This document shows, piece by piece, positions 42,390-50,470 of a DNA stretch of 64,000 nt. A program made the translations under genes and the position numbers. Under the pieces are notes generated by a model. The model worked only from the letters and a program-made list of their open reading frames with translations, was not told where the DNA came from and did no database searches. Source of the DNA: Acetobacteraceae bacterium (lineage in GTDB: Bacteria > Pseudomonadota > Alphaproteobacteria > Acetobacterales > Acetobacteraceae); assembly GCA_027482245.1 (NCBI GenBank), contig JAIXWG010000016.1, positions 32,834 to 96,833 on the forward strand, in the 5' to 3' direction. How positions within the stretch are numbered: the first letter of the stretch is position 1; every line of letters begins with the position of its first letter.

Positions 42390-43349
42390 CTAGTCGATCG
42401 AGATGTTCAGCCCGCGCACCACCTCGCCCCAGCGCTGCAACTCGGCCGCGACGAAGGCCGCATTCTCCGCGCGCGTGCCGCCGATCGGGTCGAAGCCGGT
42501 CGAGGCCAGCCGCGCCTGGAAGGCGGGCGTCGCCAGCAGGCGGTTGATGTCGGCGTTCACCTTCTCCAGCACCGCTTCCGGCACCGCGGCCGGGAACAGC
42601 ACGCAGCACCAGGTGAGGTCGACGATCGGATCGAACCCCGCCTCCGCCACCGTCGGCACATCGGGCAGCGCGGCGACGCGCTGCGCGCTGGTCACGGCGA
42701 GGCCCCGCGCGCGGCCGGACTGCACGATCTGCACGGCGGCCGGCAGCGCGACGGAGGCCATGTCGATCTGCCCGCCGAGCGCGGCCGTCATCGCCGGGCC
42801 CGCGCCGGTGAAGGGGATATGCTCCGCCTGCACCTTGGCGATGGTCTTCAGCAGGTTCTCAGCCGAGAGATGCGGCGTCGATCCGATGCCGGCGGAGCCG
42901 AAATTCACGGGCCGCCGCCGCCCGATCTCGACCAGGTCGCGCAGCGTCCGGACATCGCCGTCGCCGCGCACGGCGAAGAGGTTCGGCGTGCCCGCGACGA
43001 CGGAGGCGACGGCGAATTCCTGCGGCCGGTAGCCGGCATTGCGCGACAGGCTCGGATTGACCGCGAAGGCGCTGGTCGTCAGCAGCGCGGTCAGCCCATC
43101 CGGCGTCGCGCGCGCCACGGCCTGCGCCGCGATGTTGCCGCCGGCGCCGCCGCGGTTCTCCACCACCACCGGGTACGGCCAAACCTCGCTCAGCGCCTGC
43201 GCCAGCAGGCGGGCGATGATGTCGGCGGGGCCGCCCGGCGCGAAGGCGACGACGAAGCGCACGGGGCGATCGGGCCAGGCCGCCTGGGCGCGGGCGCCGA
43301 TGGCGGGCAGCGCCAGCGCGCCGCCCAGCAGCAGGCGGCGCGCGATCAT
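42390..43349 (-). CDS. Bug-family (TctC-like) substrate-binding protein 4
   Basis: 319 residues, signal MIARRLLLGGALALPAIGARA. Motifs: WPDRPVRFVVAFAPGGPADI, VVENRGGAGGNIAAQA, TVAEAGFDPIVDLTW. The ATG at 43349 overlaps the deacetylase stop (ATGA), indicating coupled translation; the frame upstream of it is open but inside the deacetylase gene. Resembles binding protein 3 downstream and likely shares ancestry with it. Confidence 0.9.
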   Translation of the reverse strand: MIARRLLLGGALALPAIGARAQAAWPDRPVRFVVAFAPGGPADIIARLLAQALSEVWPYPVVVENRGGAGGNIAAQAVARATPDGLTALLTTSAFAVNPSLSRNAGYRPQEFAVASVVAGTPNLFAVRGDGDVRTLRDLVEIGRRRPVNFGSAGIGSTPHLSAENLLKTIAKVQAEHIPFTGAGPAMTAALGGQIDMASVALPAAVQIVQSGRARGLAVTSAQRVAALPDVPTVAEAGFDPIVDLTWCCVLFPAAVPEAVLEKVNADINRLLATPAFQARLASTGFDPIGGTRAENAAFVAAELQRWGEVVRGLNISID

Positions 43350-44242
43350 CGGCTGCTGCCCTCGCACCTGGCCAGCGCATCGCGCCCGGCCTGCATGTGC
43401 GCCGCGAGTTCGGCGCGCGTGCCCGTCCAGGCCTCCGGCGTCGCCTTCACGATCTTCATGATCTCGTCGAAGACCCAGGCGCCGGCCGGGCGGCCATAGA
43501 CATGGGTGTGGATCGTGACGTCGAGCGTGACGGGCCGCGTCTCCCGCTCCAGGCAGGCGCTGAAGGCGTCCTGGAACTGCTCCAGCATCGCGCGCGCGTT
43601 GTTGCCGTAGCGGATGGCGCTGGGCAGGTCGTTGATGTCCATGATCAGCGGGATGCCGATGATCTCATGGCCCGACGCCTCGATGGCCAAGTGCGGCATG
43701 TCGTCGTCGTTGCAGTCGCCGTGATGCGTGTAGCCGGCTTCCGCCAGCAGGCGCACATGGATCGGGCTGCCGGTGCCGCGCGGGCTGATCCAGCCGATCG
43801 GCTTCTCGCCGGTCAGGTCGCTGATCAGGCCGGTGGTGCGGGCGATGTTCTCCCGCTGCCCGGCCTCGTCCAGGTACACGGGGATGATGTCCATGCCGTA
43901 GGAATGGGCGATGATCTCGTGCCCGCCCTGGTGGATGGCCTTGATCGTGTCCGGCCACTGCTCGGCCAGCACGCCATTGGTCATGACGCTGGCCTTCACG
44001 CCGTTGCGCGCCGCGATCTCCAGCGCGCGCCAGATGCCGCGTACCGCGCCGAACATGCCCCAGGACGCGGCGTTCGCATCGTAGAAGCCGGGCTTCAGCG
44101 GGTTGCCCATGGGGCCGATGCCGGGGACGACGCCAGGCGACCAGCCCTCATAGGCGATGTTGAAGATGACGCCGACGCGCGCGCCGCCGGGGAAGCGGAA
44201 ATCGGCCTGCGGGCGCAGGATGGTGGGCTTGGGGGCGGTCAT
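43346..44242 (-). CDS. Polysaccharide deacetylase-fold hydrolase (PuuE/NodB superfamily)
   Basis: 298 residues. Motifs: FNIAYEGWSPGVVPGIGP at the metal/catalytic Asp position of NodB proteins, GGHEIIAHSYGMD, GWISPRGTGSP and NDDDMPHLA. These match the PuuE-like branch that acts on cyclic amides and imides (allantoin, other hydantoin-like rings) more than peptidoglycan deacetylases, and there is no signal peptide, so a cytoplasmic amide hydrolase is likely. It is the first gene of the minus-strand catabolic island and diverges from the GntR regulator. Confidence 0.82.
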   Translation of the reverse strand: MTAPKPTILRPQADFRFPGGARVGVIFNIAYEGWSPGVVPGIGPMGNPLKPGFYDANAASWGMFGAVRGIWRALEIAARNGVKASVMTNGVLAEQWPDTIKAIHQGGHEIIAHSYGMDIIPVYLDEAGQRENIARTTGLISDLTGEKPIGWISPRGTGSPIHVRLLAEAGYTHHGDCNDDDMPHLAIEASGHEIIGIPLIMDINDLPSAIRYGNNARAMLEQFQDAFSACLERETRPVTLDVTIHTHVYGRPAGAWVFDEIMKIVKATPEAWTGTRAELAAHMQAGRDALARCEGSSR

Positions 44243-44261
44243 CGCATCGGGTCTCCCTCAA

Positions 44262-44300
44262 GGCGCCTCGCCCCCCGTTGCCGGGGGCGGGCGAGGCGCC
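44262..44300. promoter_or_regulatory. Long perfect inverted repeat upstream of the catabolic island
   Basis: GGCGCCTCGCCC (44262-44273) pairs perfectly with GGGCGAGGCGCC (44289-44300), with a further CCCCG/CGGGG inside. It lies 20 bases upstream of the deacetylase start on the minus strand and about 110 bases before gntR. Without a T run it is either a leader hairpin of the island transcript or a regulator site. Confidence 0.5.
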
Positions 44301-44373
44301 GTTCAGCGCATTGGACGTCGCGGGCATTTTGTCGAAATTTCCCCGGGCGGCAATCCGTAAATCGGTGAAAATC

Positions 44374-44401
44374 TTGCACCCCCGCGCCACATCGCTAAAT
44401 T
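44374..44401 (+). promoter_or_regulatory. Promoter-like hexamers very close to the gntR start
   Basis: TTGCAC (44374-44379), a 16-base spacer, TAAATT (44396-44401). The expected transcription start falls almost exactly on the ATG at 44408, so the mRNA could be leaderless. No Shine-Dalgarno other than a weak GAAG is present. Confidence 0.45.
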
Positions 44402-44407
44402 GAAGAC

Positions 44408-45097
44408 ATGGACAACACCCTGACCCTCGCCAGGCTGGTGGAGGCACGGCTGCGCGCGGACATCCTGCACGGCGTGCTGCGCCCCGGCGCCAAGCTGCGG
44501 CTGGAGACGCTGCGCGAACGCTACGGCGTCGGTGCCTCCCCGCTCCGGGAAGCGCTGGCGGCGCTGGCGGCGGAGGGGCTGGTCCAGCGGCTCGACCAGC
44601 GCGGCTTCCGCGTGGCGGGGGCGGACCAGGCGGCGCTGCAGGACCTGGTGGAGACGCGCTGCCTGGCGGAGACGGCGGCGCTGCGCGCGGCCATCGCCCG
44701 CGGCGATGCGGCGTGGGAGGAACGGGTGCTGGTCGCGCATCATCGCCTGGCCCGCGCCTCGCGGTCGCTGGAGACGGATGCCTTCGTGCCCAACCCGGCC
44801 TGGGACGCGCTGCACCGCGACTTCCACCTGGCGCTGCTGGAGCCCTGCGGCGCGCCCAGCCTTCTGGCCTTCTGCGCGGACCTGCACGACCGCGGCACGC
44901 GCTTCCGCAACCTCTCCAACAGCCTGGCCTATCCGCAGCGGGACGTGGCGGCGGAACACGCGGCGCTCTGCGAGGTGACGCTGGCGCGACGGGTGGAGGA
45001 GGCGGTGGCGCTGCTCGAAAAACATTACCGCCACACCGCGAATTTCCTCGGCGATGCGCTGGAGGAGACGACAGGCCTGGAGAGCGACGCCCGATGA
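44408..45097 (+). CDS. GntR family regulator with FCD domain
   Basis: 229 residues. N-terminal winged helix (RLVEARLRADILHGVLRPG, LRLETLRERYGVGASPLREA, LAAEGLVQRLDQRGFRVAG), then the all-helical FCD effector domain with its metal-type residues (DALHRDFHLALLEPC, EHAALCEVTLARR). It is divergent from the minus-strand island and overlaps the next gene by four bases, so it probably controls both in response to a carboxylic acid. Candidate leaderless start. Confidence 0.93.
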   Translation: MDNTLTLARLVEARLRADILHGVLRPGAKLRLETLRERYGVGASPLREALAALAAEGLVQRLDQRGFRVAGADQAALQDLVETRCLAETAALRAAIARGDAAWEERVLVAHHRLARASRSLETDAFVPNPAWDALHRDFHLALLEPCGAPSLLAFCADLHDRGTRFRNLSNSLAYPQRDVAAEHAALCEVTLARRVEEAVALLEKHYRHTANFLGDALEETTGLESDAR

Positions 45098-46011
45098 AGA
45101 CCCTCGACGTCGTCGCCTTCCAGGGCGCGTCCAACCTGCCGATGTGGGTGGCGGAGGAACAGGGCTTCTTCGCCAGGCATGGGCTGGCGGTCACCCTCTC
45201 CATCACGCCCAATTCCGTGGAGCTGGCGCGGGACCTGCACACGGGGCGGCGCCAGGTGGCGCTGACCGCCTTCGACAACGTCGTCACCTATGTGGAGGCG
45301 CAGGGCGAGGCGGGGATCGAGGGCGGCACCGACTTCTTCGCCTTCATGGGCATCGACGACGCGATGCTGAGCCTGATGGCGGCGCCCGGCATCGCCGACA
45401 TCGCCGCGCTGCGCGGCCATGATCTGGCGGTGGATGCGCTGACCACCGGCTACGCCTTCGTGCTGCGGGAGATGCTGCGCCTGTCGGGCCTGACGGAGGC
45501 CGAGACGCCCTTCTTCCGTGTCGGCGGCCACGGCATGCGGCTCGACGCTTTGCTGGAGGGCCGCACCGCGGCGACTCTGCTGACCACGCCGCCCGATCTG
45601 GTGGCGGAGGCGAAGGGATTCGGGCGCCTCGCCCGCGCCACCGACATGCTCGGCGCCTATGCCGGCGTGACGGGCAATGCATCCCGCGCCTGGGCGACGG
45701 CGAACCGGGACACGCTGGTCGCCTTCATCCGCGCCTGGCGGGATGCGGTGGCCTGGATCGCGGAGGCCGGGAACGGGGACGCGCTGCGCACCCTGTTCCG
45801 CGCGCGGCTGGGCGGCACCCTGGCGCCGGAGACGGCGGACCGCGCCTGCGCGCTGATGGTCGATCCCGCGCGGGGGCTTCGCCGCGACCTCTCCATCGAT
45901 CCCGCCGGGATCGGGACGGTGCTGCGGCTGCGATCCGCCTATGCGCGGCCGCAGCGGCTGCTGACCGACGCCGACCGCTACATCGACCTCTCCTACCTGC
46001 ACGCGGCCTGA
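45094..46011 (+). CDS. Periplasmic-binding-fold protein (SsuA/ThiY/NMT1-like), no signal peptide
   Basis: 305 residues. The N-terminus LDVVAFQGASNLPMWVAEEQ and GFFARHGLAVTLSITPNS are the start of the NMT1/THI5-like or SsuA-type binding fold; LRGHDLAVDALTTGYAFVLR follows. Unlike secreted binding proteins it has no signal peptide, so either it acts in the cytoplasm or it is an enzyme or sensor using this fold. Coupled to gntR (ATGA overlap). No ABC permease or ATPase gene is adjacent. Its 3' end overlaps the convergent amidase gene by 19 bases. Confidence 0.78.
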   Translation: MKTLDVVAFQGASNLPMWVAEEQGFFARHGLAVTLSITPNSVELARDLHTGRRQVALTAFDNVVTYVEAQGEAGIEGGTDFFAFMGIDDAMLSLMAAPGIADIAALRGHDLAVDALTTGYAFVLREMLRLSGLTEAETPFFRVGGHGMRLDALLEGRTAATLLTTPPDLVAEAKGFGRLARATDMLGAYAGVTGNASRAWATANRDTLVAFIRAWRDAVAWIAEAGNGDALRTLFRARLGGTLAPETADRACALMVDPARGLRRDLSIDPAGIGTVLRLRSAYARPQRLLTDADRYIDLSYLHAA

Positions 46012-47276
46012 AGCGCGGCCTCCACCCAGCGCCCGGCGCCCAACAGCGAATCGTCCCGCCCCGCCGGCGCCACCAGCTGGATGCCGAGGGGCAACCCCTT
46101 CGGCCCGCGCCGCACCGGCAGGCCGAGCGCCGGCCCGTGCAGCAGCGTCCAGGCGCCCTGGAAGCGGGAATCGCCGGTGGAGGCCAGGCCCTCCGGCGCC
46201 TCCCCCTGCGCGCCCGGCACCAGCAGTGTGTCGCAGCCGGCCATGGCGGCGGGAAAGGCGGCGCGGGCTGCCATCGCCGCCGCCTGCGCCGCCCTGTACG
46301 CCGCCAGCGGGACCGTCCGCCCGGCCTCGATCGCCGCGGCCAGGCGCGGGCTGAGGCGCGGGCGCTCGGCGTGGAACTCCCACGCCAGGGCACGCGCGAT
46401 CTCGAAGTCGTTGATGCGTGCGCGCACCTCCAGCAGTTCCTCGAAGGCCGGCGGCAGGGTGATGTCCAGCACCTCCGCCCCCGCCTCGGCCAGGCGCGCG
46501 GCGGTCTCCTCCACCACCGCGCGGGTTTCGGGCGATGCCAGCGTCCAGGGATGCACGCGGCATAGCCCGATGCGGGGCGGGCGCGGCGTGGCGGGCGGTG
46601 GCGCGGGCAGCGCGGCCAGCACCGGCAGCAGCAGCGCCACATCGGCGACACTGCGCGCGAAGACGCCGATGGTGTCGAGGCTTTCCGCCATCAGCTTGAG
46701 GCCGCCGCGGTGGATCAGGCCGAAGCTCGGCTTGAAGCCCACCACGCCGCAGAAGGCCGCCGGCCGCAGCACGGACCCGCCGGTCTGCGTGCCGATCGCC
46801 AGCGGGACCATCCCCGCCGCGACGGCGGCCGCGGAGCCGGAGGAGGATCCGCCCGGCGTATGCGCGGGGTTGTGCGGGTTGGTGGTCGGCCCGGGATGCA
46901 CGAAGGCGAATTCCGCCGTCACCGTCTTGCCGAGCACCAGCGCCCCCGCCGCCCGCGCCAGCGCGACGCAGGCGGCATCGGCGCGGGGCTGGTGGCCGGC
47001 GAAGATGGGCGATCCCATCGCGGTCGGCAGCCCGGCCGTGTCCAGCACATCCTTCACCGCGATGGGCACGCCGTGCAGCGAGCCGCGGCGCGGGCCGGCA
47101 TCCAGCGCGTGGGCTTCGCGCAGCACGGCACCGGGGTCGATCGCGGCGAAGGCGCGCACCACGGGCTCCCGCACCGCGATGCGGTCCAGCAGCGCGCGGG
47201 CCACCGCCTCCGCCCCCAGCGCGCCATCGGCGATGCGCGCCGCGATGGTCGTGGCATCCATGTCGGCGATGGTCAT
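45993..47276 (-). CDS. Amidase signature family hydrolase
   Basis: 427 residues with the Ser-Ser-Lys triad: Lys in GVPIAVKDVLDTAG, the Gly/Ser loop TPGGSSSGSAAAVAAG, and catalytic Ser in GTQTGGSVLRPAAFCG. Cytoplasmic; related to aryl-acylamidases and AtzF/allophanate hydrolases but without GatA context, so a small amide catabolic enzyme. I place the start at 47276 (MTIADMDATT); the frame continues upstream with atypical sequence. Divergent from a deacetylase-fold gene 131 bases away. Confidence 0.88.
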   Translation of the reverse strand: MTIADMDATTIAARIADGALGAEAVARALLDRIAVREPVVRAFAAIDPGAVLREAHALDAGPRRGSLHGVPIAVKDVLDTAGLPTAMGSPIFAGHQPRADAACVALARAAGALVLGKTVTAEFAFVHPGPTTNPHNPAHTPGGSSSGSAAAVAAGMVPLAIGTQTGGSVLRPAAFCGVVGFKPSFGLIHRGGLKLMAESLDTIGVFARSVADVALLLPVLAALPAPPPATPRPPRIGLCRVHPWTLASPETRAVVEETAARLAEAGAEVLDITLPPAFEELLEVRARINDFEIARALAWEFHAERPRLSPRLAAAIEAGRTVPLAAYRAAQAAAMAARAAFPAAMAGCDTLLVPGAQGEAPEGLASTGDSRFQGAWTLLHGPALGLPVRRGPKGLPLGIQLVAPAGRDDSLLGAGRWVEAALQAACR

Positions 47277-47407
47277 CGCGCCCGTTCTCCTCAGCCCGCA
47301 CAGCGTGGCGGCGAAAGCCTGCCAGGAAAAGCCGTGCGGGGAAGCACCCTCGCCGGGCCGGGGGCACGGGGGCATCATGGCGGCAATCGCCCTCGAAGGA
47401 CCGTCCG

Positions 47408-48328
47408 ATGAAGCTGCCCGACCACCAGCGCTACGCCCCCAGCGCCATCATCTCCCGCCCCGACTACAGCTGGCCGGAGGGGCGGCGCCTGGCGGTGCAG
47501 GTGTTCACGAACATCGAGCACCACGCCTTCCGCGCCGGGCTCGGCAGCGACAGCACCGTGGCGGGGTCGCCGCAGACGCAGCGCAACTACGCCTGGCGGG
47601 ACTACGGCAACCGCGTCGGCATCTGGAACATCCTGGCGCTGCTGGACGAACTCGGCCTGCCCGCCGCGCACAACTGCAATTCGGCGGCGCTGGACCTGAT
47701 GCCGGAGATCGGGCGCGCCATCGTCGCGCGTGGCGACGAATTCGTGGGCCATGGCCGCACCAATGCCGAACGCCAGGAAGGGATGTGGGAGGAGGATGAG
47801 CGCCGCCTGATCCAGCAATCCCGCGACGGGCTGGCGCGCCATGCGGGCCGGCCGCCGCGCGGCTGGCTCGGCCCCTGGCTGTCCCAGGGCGGGCACACGC
47901 CGGACCTGCTGAAGGAGGAAGGCTTCGACTACATGATGGACTGGCCGGCGGACGACCAGCCCTTCTGGATGGCGACGCGGTCGGGCCCGATCCTGTCCAT
48001 CCCCTACAGCATCGAGCTGAATGACAGTCCGGCCATGGTCTTCCGCCATCACACCGGCCGCGAATTCGCGGAGATGATCACCGACCAGTTCGACGAGATG
48101 CTGGACCAGTCCCGCCACCGCCCGCTGGTGATGAGCATCGTCCTGCACAGCTTCGTCGTCGGCCAGCCCTTCCGCCTGCGGCCGCTGCGGGACGCGCTGA
48201 AGCACATCCTGGCGCATCGCGACCGGCTGTGGATCACGAGGCCCGCGGAGCTGGCGGCGCATGTCGCGGCCCTGCCCCGCGGCATCGTGCCAGGGTCGGA
48301 GATGCTGGGGTCGGAGATGCTGGGCTGA
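47408..48328 (+). CDS. Polysaccharide deacetylase-fold hydrolase, second island copy
   Basis: 306 residues. Motifs: YSWPEGRRLAVQVFTNIEHH, GRTNAERQEGMWEEDERRL, GWLGPWLSQGGHTPDLLKEE and DWPADDQPFWM. It belongs to the same PuuE-like superfamily as the genes at 32044 and 43346, but replaces the Glu/Asp-rich metal motif with NIEHH. No signal peptide. The C-terminus ends GSEMLGSEMLG, a five-residue tandem duplication. Convergent with the zinc dehydrogenase gene. Confidence 0.82.
   Translation: MKLPDHQRYAPSAIISRPDYSWPEGRRLAVQVFTNIEHHAFRAGLGSDSTVAGSPQTQRNYAWRDYGNRVGIWNILALLDELGLPAAHNCNSAALDLMPEIGRAIVARGDEFVGHGRTNAERQEGMWEEDERRLIQQSRDGLARHAGRPPRGWLGPWLSQGGHTPDLLKEEGFDYMMDWPADDQPFWMATRSGPILSIPYSIELNDSPAMVFRHHTGREFAEMITDQFDEMLDQSRHRPLVMSIVLHSFVVGQPFRLRPLRDALKHILAHRDRLWITRPAELAAHVAALPRGIVPGSEMLGSEMLG
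48293..48322 (+). repeat. Perfect 15-base tandem duplication at the 3' end of a deacetylase gene
   Basis: The unit GGGTCGGAGATGCTG at 48293-48307 is repeated exactly at 48308-48322, duplicating GSEML in frame just before the stop. The lack of any difference implies a recent slip. Confidence 0.8.
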
Positions 48329-48361
48329 CGCCGATGGCCGCGTGCCGGGCCGGCGACGCGG

Positions 48362-49393
48362 TCAGAAGGCCAGCTGCACCTTCATGGCGCGGGACCGGTC
48401 GCCGGCCAGGTCGAAGGCACGCTGCGCCTCCGCCACCGGCACCACCTCCGTCAGCAGGGGCGCGACGTCGATGCGCCCGCTGGCCAGCGCATCCACCGCG
48501 AGCGCGAATTCCGCATGGAAGCGGAAGGTGCCGCGCAGCGTGATCTCCTTGGCCACCAGAAGGTTGACGGGCAGCGGCACCTCCCCGCCCAGGCCGAGCT
48601 GCACGATGGTGGCGCCGGGCCGCGCCGCCGCCAGCGCGCCGGCCAGCGCCGCGCCGGCGCCCGAAGCCTCGAACACCACGTCGAAATGGCCCTTGTCCGC
48701 GCCGTAGCGGTCGAGTGCCCCCGGATCCGCCCGCAGGTCGAGCGCCGCATCCGCCCCCAGCCGCCGCGCGATGGCGAGCGGCCCGGCCGCGATGTCGGTG
48801 CAGACGACCTCCCTGGCCCCGGCATGGCGCGCGACGAGCAGCGCGAGCGCGCCGATCGGGCCCGTGCCCGTCACCAGCACGCGGGCACCCATCAGCGGCC
48901 CGGCCTGGCGCGCCGCGTGCAGGCACACCGCCAGCGGCTCCGCGAAGGCGGCGCGGGCCAGGTCCATGCCGGCAGGCAGGCGCACCGCCTGCACCGCCTC
49001 GCAGACCAGCACCTCCCGGAACGCGCCCTGCACATGGGGGAAGCGCATCGCGCTGCCGTAGAAGCGCATGTCGAGGCAGTGGTTCGGCCGTCCCTCCAGG
49101 CAGTAGCGGCAGGCGCCGCAGGGCAGCGAGGGGCTGACCGCGACCAGGTCCCCGGGCTGCAGCGCCGCCACGCCGGGGCCGACCGAGGCGACCTCCCCGG
49201 CCACCTCATGGCCCAGCACCATCGGCTCCCGCAGCCTGACCGTGCCGAAGCCGCCATGGTGGTAGTAGTGCAGGTCGGACCCGCAGATGCCACCGGCGCG
49301 GATGCGGACCGCCACCTGGCCGGGGCCGGGCGCGGGGGCTTCGCGTTCCTCCACCCGCAGATCGTGCGGCCCGTGGATCACGACGGCCTTCAT
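48362..49393 (-). CDS. Zinc-dependent medium-chain dehydrogenase (L-idonate 5-dehydrogenase-like)
   Basis: 343 residues. Catalytic zinc motif GGICGSDLHYYHHGG with GHEVAGEV (His-Glu), structural zinc loop CGACRYCLEGRPNHC, and a Rossmann motif in VTGTGPIGALALLVA. The HYYHHGGFG stretch is characteristic of L-idonate 5-dehydrogenase and sorbitol-dehydrogenase relatives. It should oxidise a secondary alcohol of a sugar acid or polyol with NAD(P). It is followed downstream (minus strand) by nothing in its operon and preceded by a Bug gene 36 bases upstream, which might bind the sugar acid. Confidence 0.88.
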   Translation of the reverse strand: MKAVVIHGPHDLRVEEREAPAPGPGQVAVRIRAGGICGSDLHYYHHGGFGTVRLREPMVLGHEVAGEVASVGPGVAALQPGDLVAVSPSLPCGACRYCLEGRPNHCLDMRFYGSAMRFPHVQGAFREVLVCEAVQAVRLPAGMDLARAAFAEPLAVCLHAARQAGPLMGARVLVTGTGPIGALALLVARHAGAREVVCTDIAAGPLAIARRLGADAALDLRADPGALDRYGADKGHFDVVFEASGAGAALAGALAAARPGATIVQLGLGGEVPLPVNLLVAKEITLRGTFRFHAEFALAVDALASGRIDVAPLLTEVVPVAEAQRAFDLAGDRSRAMKVQLAF

Positions 49394-49429
49394 GGCGAGC
49401 TTCCTCCGATCAATGCCGCGCGCTGCCGC

Positions 49430-50389
49430 TCAGTCGCGCCAGGGCCTGCGGGCCCACAGCGCGCGCAGCGCCGCATCCTGTTCCAGGAACAGCGATTGCT
49501 GCGCCTCCGCCGTCATCGGGCGCAGCGGCAGGTTGACGCGCTCCGCCGCCGCGATCCAGTCGGGGTCGGCATTCACCGCCGCCAGCGCGGCGCGCAGCAT
49601 GTCCCGGATCTCGGCCGGCAGGTTCGGCGGCGCGATCAGGCCGCGGGTCGATCCCTGTTCCACCGCGAAGCCCTGCTCATGCATCGTCGGCACATCGGCC
49701 GTGCCGGACCAGCGCTGCGGCCCGCCCTGCGCCAGGGCGCGCAGCGACCCGTCCCGCAGCAGGGACTGCCCCTCGCTCATGTTGAAGGAGCCGACATCGA
49801 TGCTGCGGGACAGCAGGTTGGTGATGATGGGCGGCGTGCCGTTGAACGGGACGTGGGAGAATTCGACGCCCGCCACGCCCTGCAGCGCCAGCATGATCAG
49901 GTGGTCGTCGCTGCCCGCGCCGGCGGTGCCGACCGTCACCTGCCCCGGCCGCTGCCGCGCGGCCGCGACCAAATCCGCCATGCTGCGGACCGGGCTGTCC
50001 GCCCGCACCCAGAGGCCGCAGGGATCCTCGATGACGTTGCCGAGGAAGGTGAAGTCCTGCACGCGGTAGCGCACCTGGCGCTCGATCGGCAGCACGATGG
50101 AGTTGGGCGCCTGCGCCGCGCCGATGGTGAAGCCGTCCGGCGCCGCCTGGGCCACGCCCTCGAAGGCCAGCTGCCCGCCCGCGGCCGGGCGGTTGACGAC
50201 GACGAAGCTGGCGCCCGGCAGGCGGCGCGCCATGAAGGGCAGGACGGTGCGCGCCAGCATGTCCATGCCTCCGCCGGGCGGGCCGGAGACGAGGACCTGG
50301 ATCGGCCGTTCCGCCGGCCAGGCAGCCAGGGCGATGCGGGGCGCCGACAGCGCGAGCATCGTCGCGCCCAGGAAATGCCGCCGGTCCAT
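49430..50389 (-). CDS. Bug-family (TctC-like) substrate-binding protein 5
   Basis: 319 residues; Tat-like signal MDRRHFLGATMLALSAPRIA. Motifs: WPAERPIQVLVSGPPGGGMD, VNRPAAGGQLAFEG, TMHEQGFAVEQGSTRG. GGAGGAAG before the ATG at 50389 fixes the start. More divergent than proteins 1-4, since the ligand loop reads SGPPGGGMDML like TctC. It precedes the idonate-type dehydrogenase gene, so a sugar acid is a reasonable but untested ligand. Confidence 0.88.
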   Translation of the reverse strand: MDRRHFLGATMLALSAPRIALAAWPAERPIQVLVSGPPGGGMDMLARTVLPFMARRLPGASFVVVNRPAAGGQLAFEGVAQAAPDGFTIGAAQAPNSIVLPIERQVRYRVQDFTFLGNVIEDPCGLWVRADSPVRSMADLVAAARQRPGQVTVGTAGAGSDDHLIMLALQGVAGVEFSHVPFNGTPPIITNLLSRSIDVGSFNMSEGQSLLRDGSLRALAQGGPQRWSGTADVPTMHEQGFAVEQGSTRGLIAPPNLPAEIRDMLRAALAAVNADPDWIAAAERVNLPLRPMTAEAQQSLFLEQDAALRALWARRPWRD

Positions 50390-50470
50390 GATGCGCTTCC
50401 TCCACCGGCCGTTTCCCCGGCCTGGTGGCGGAAGCCTAGAAGCGGCGGCGCGGGGCCGCAACGCCAGGCG

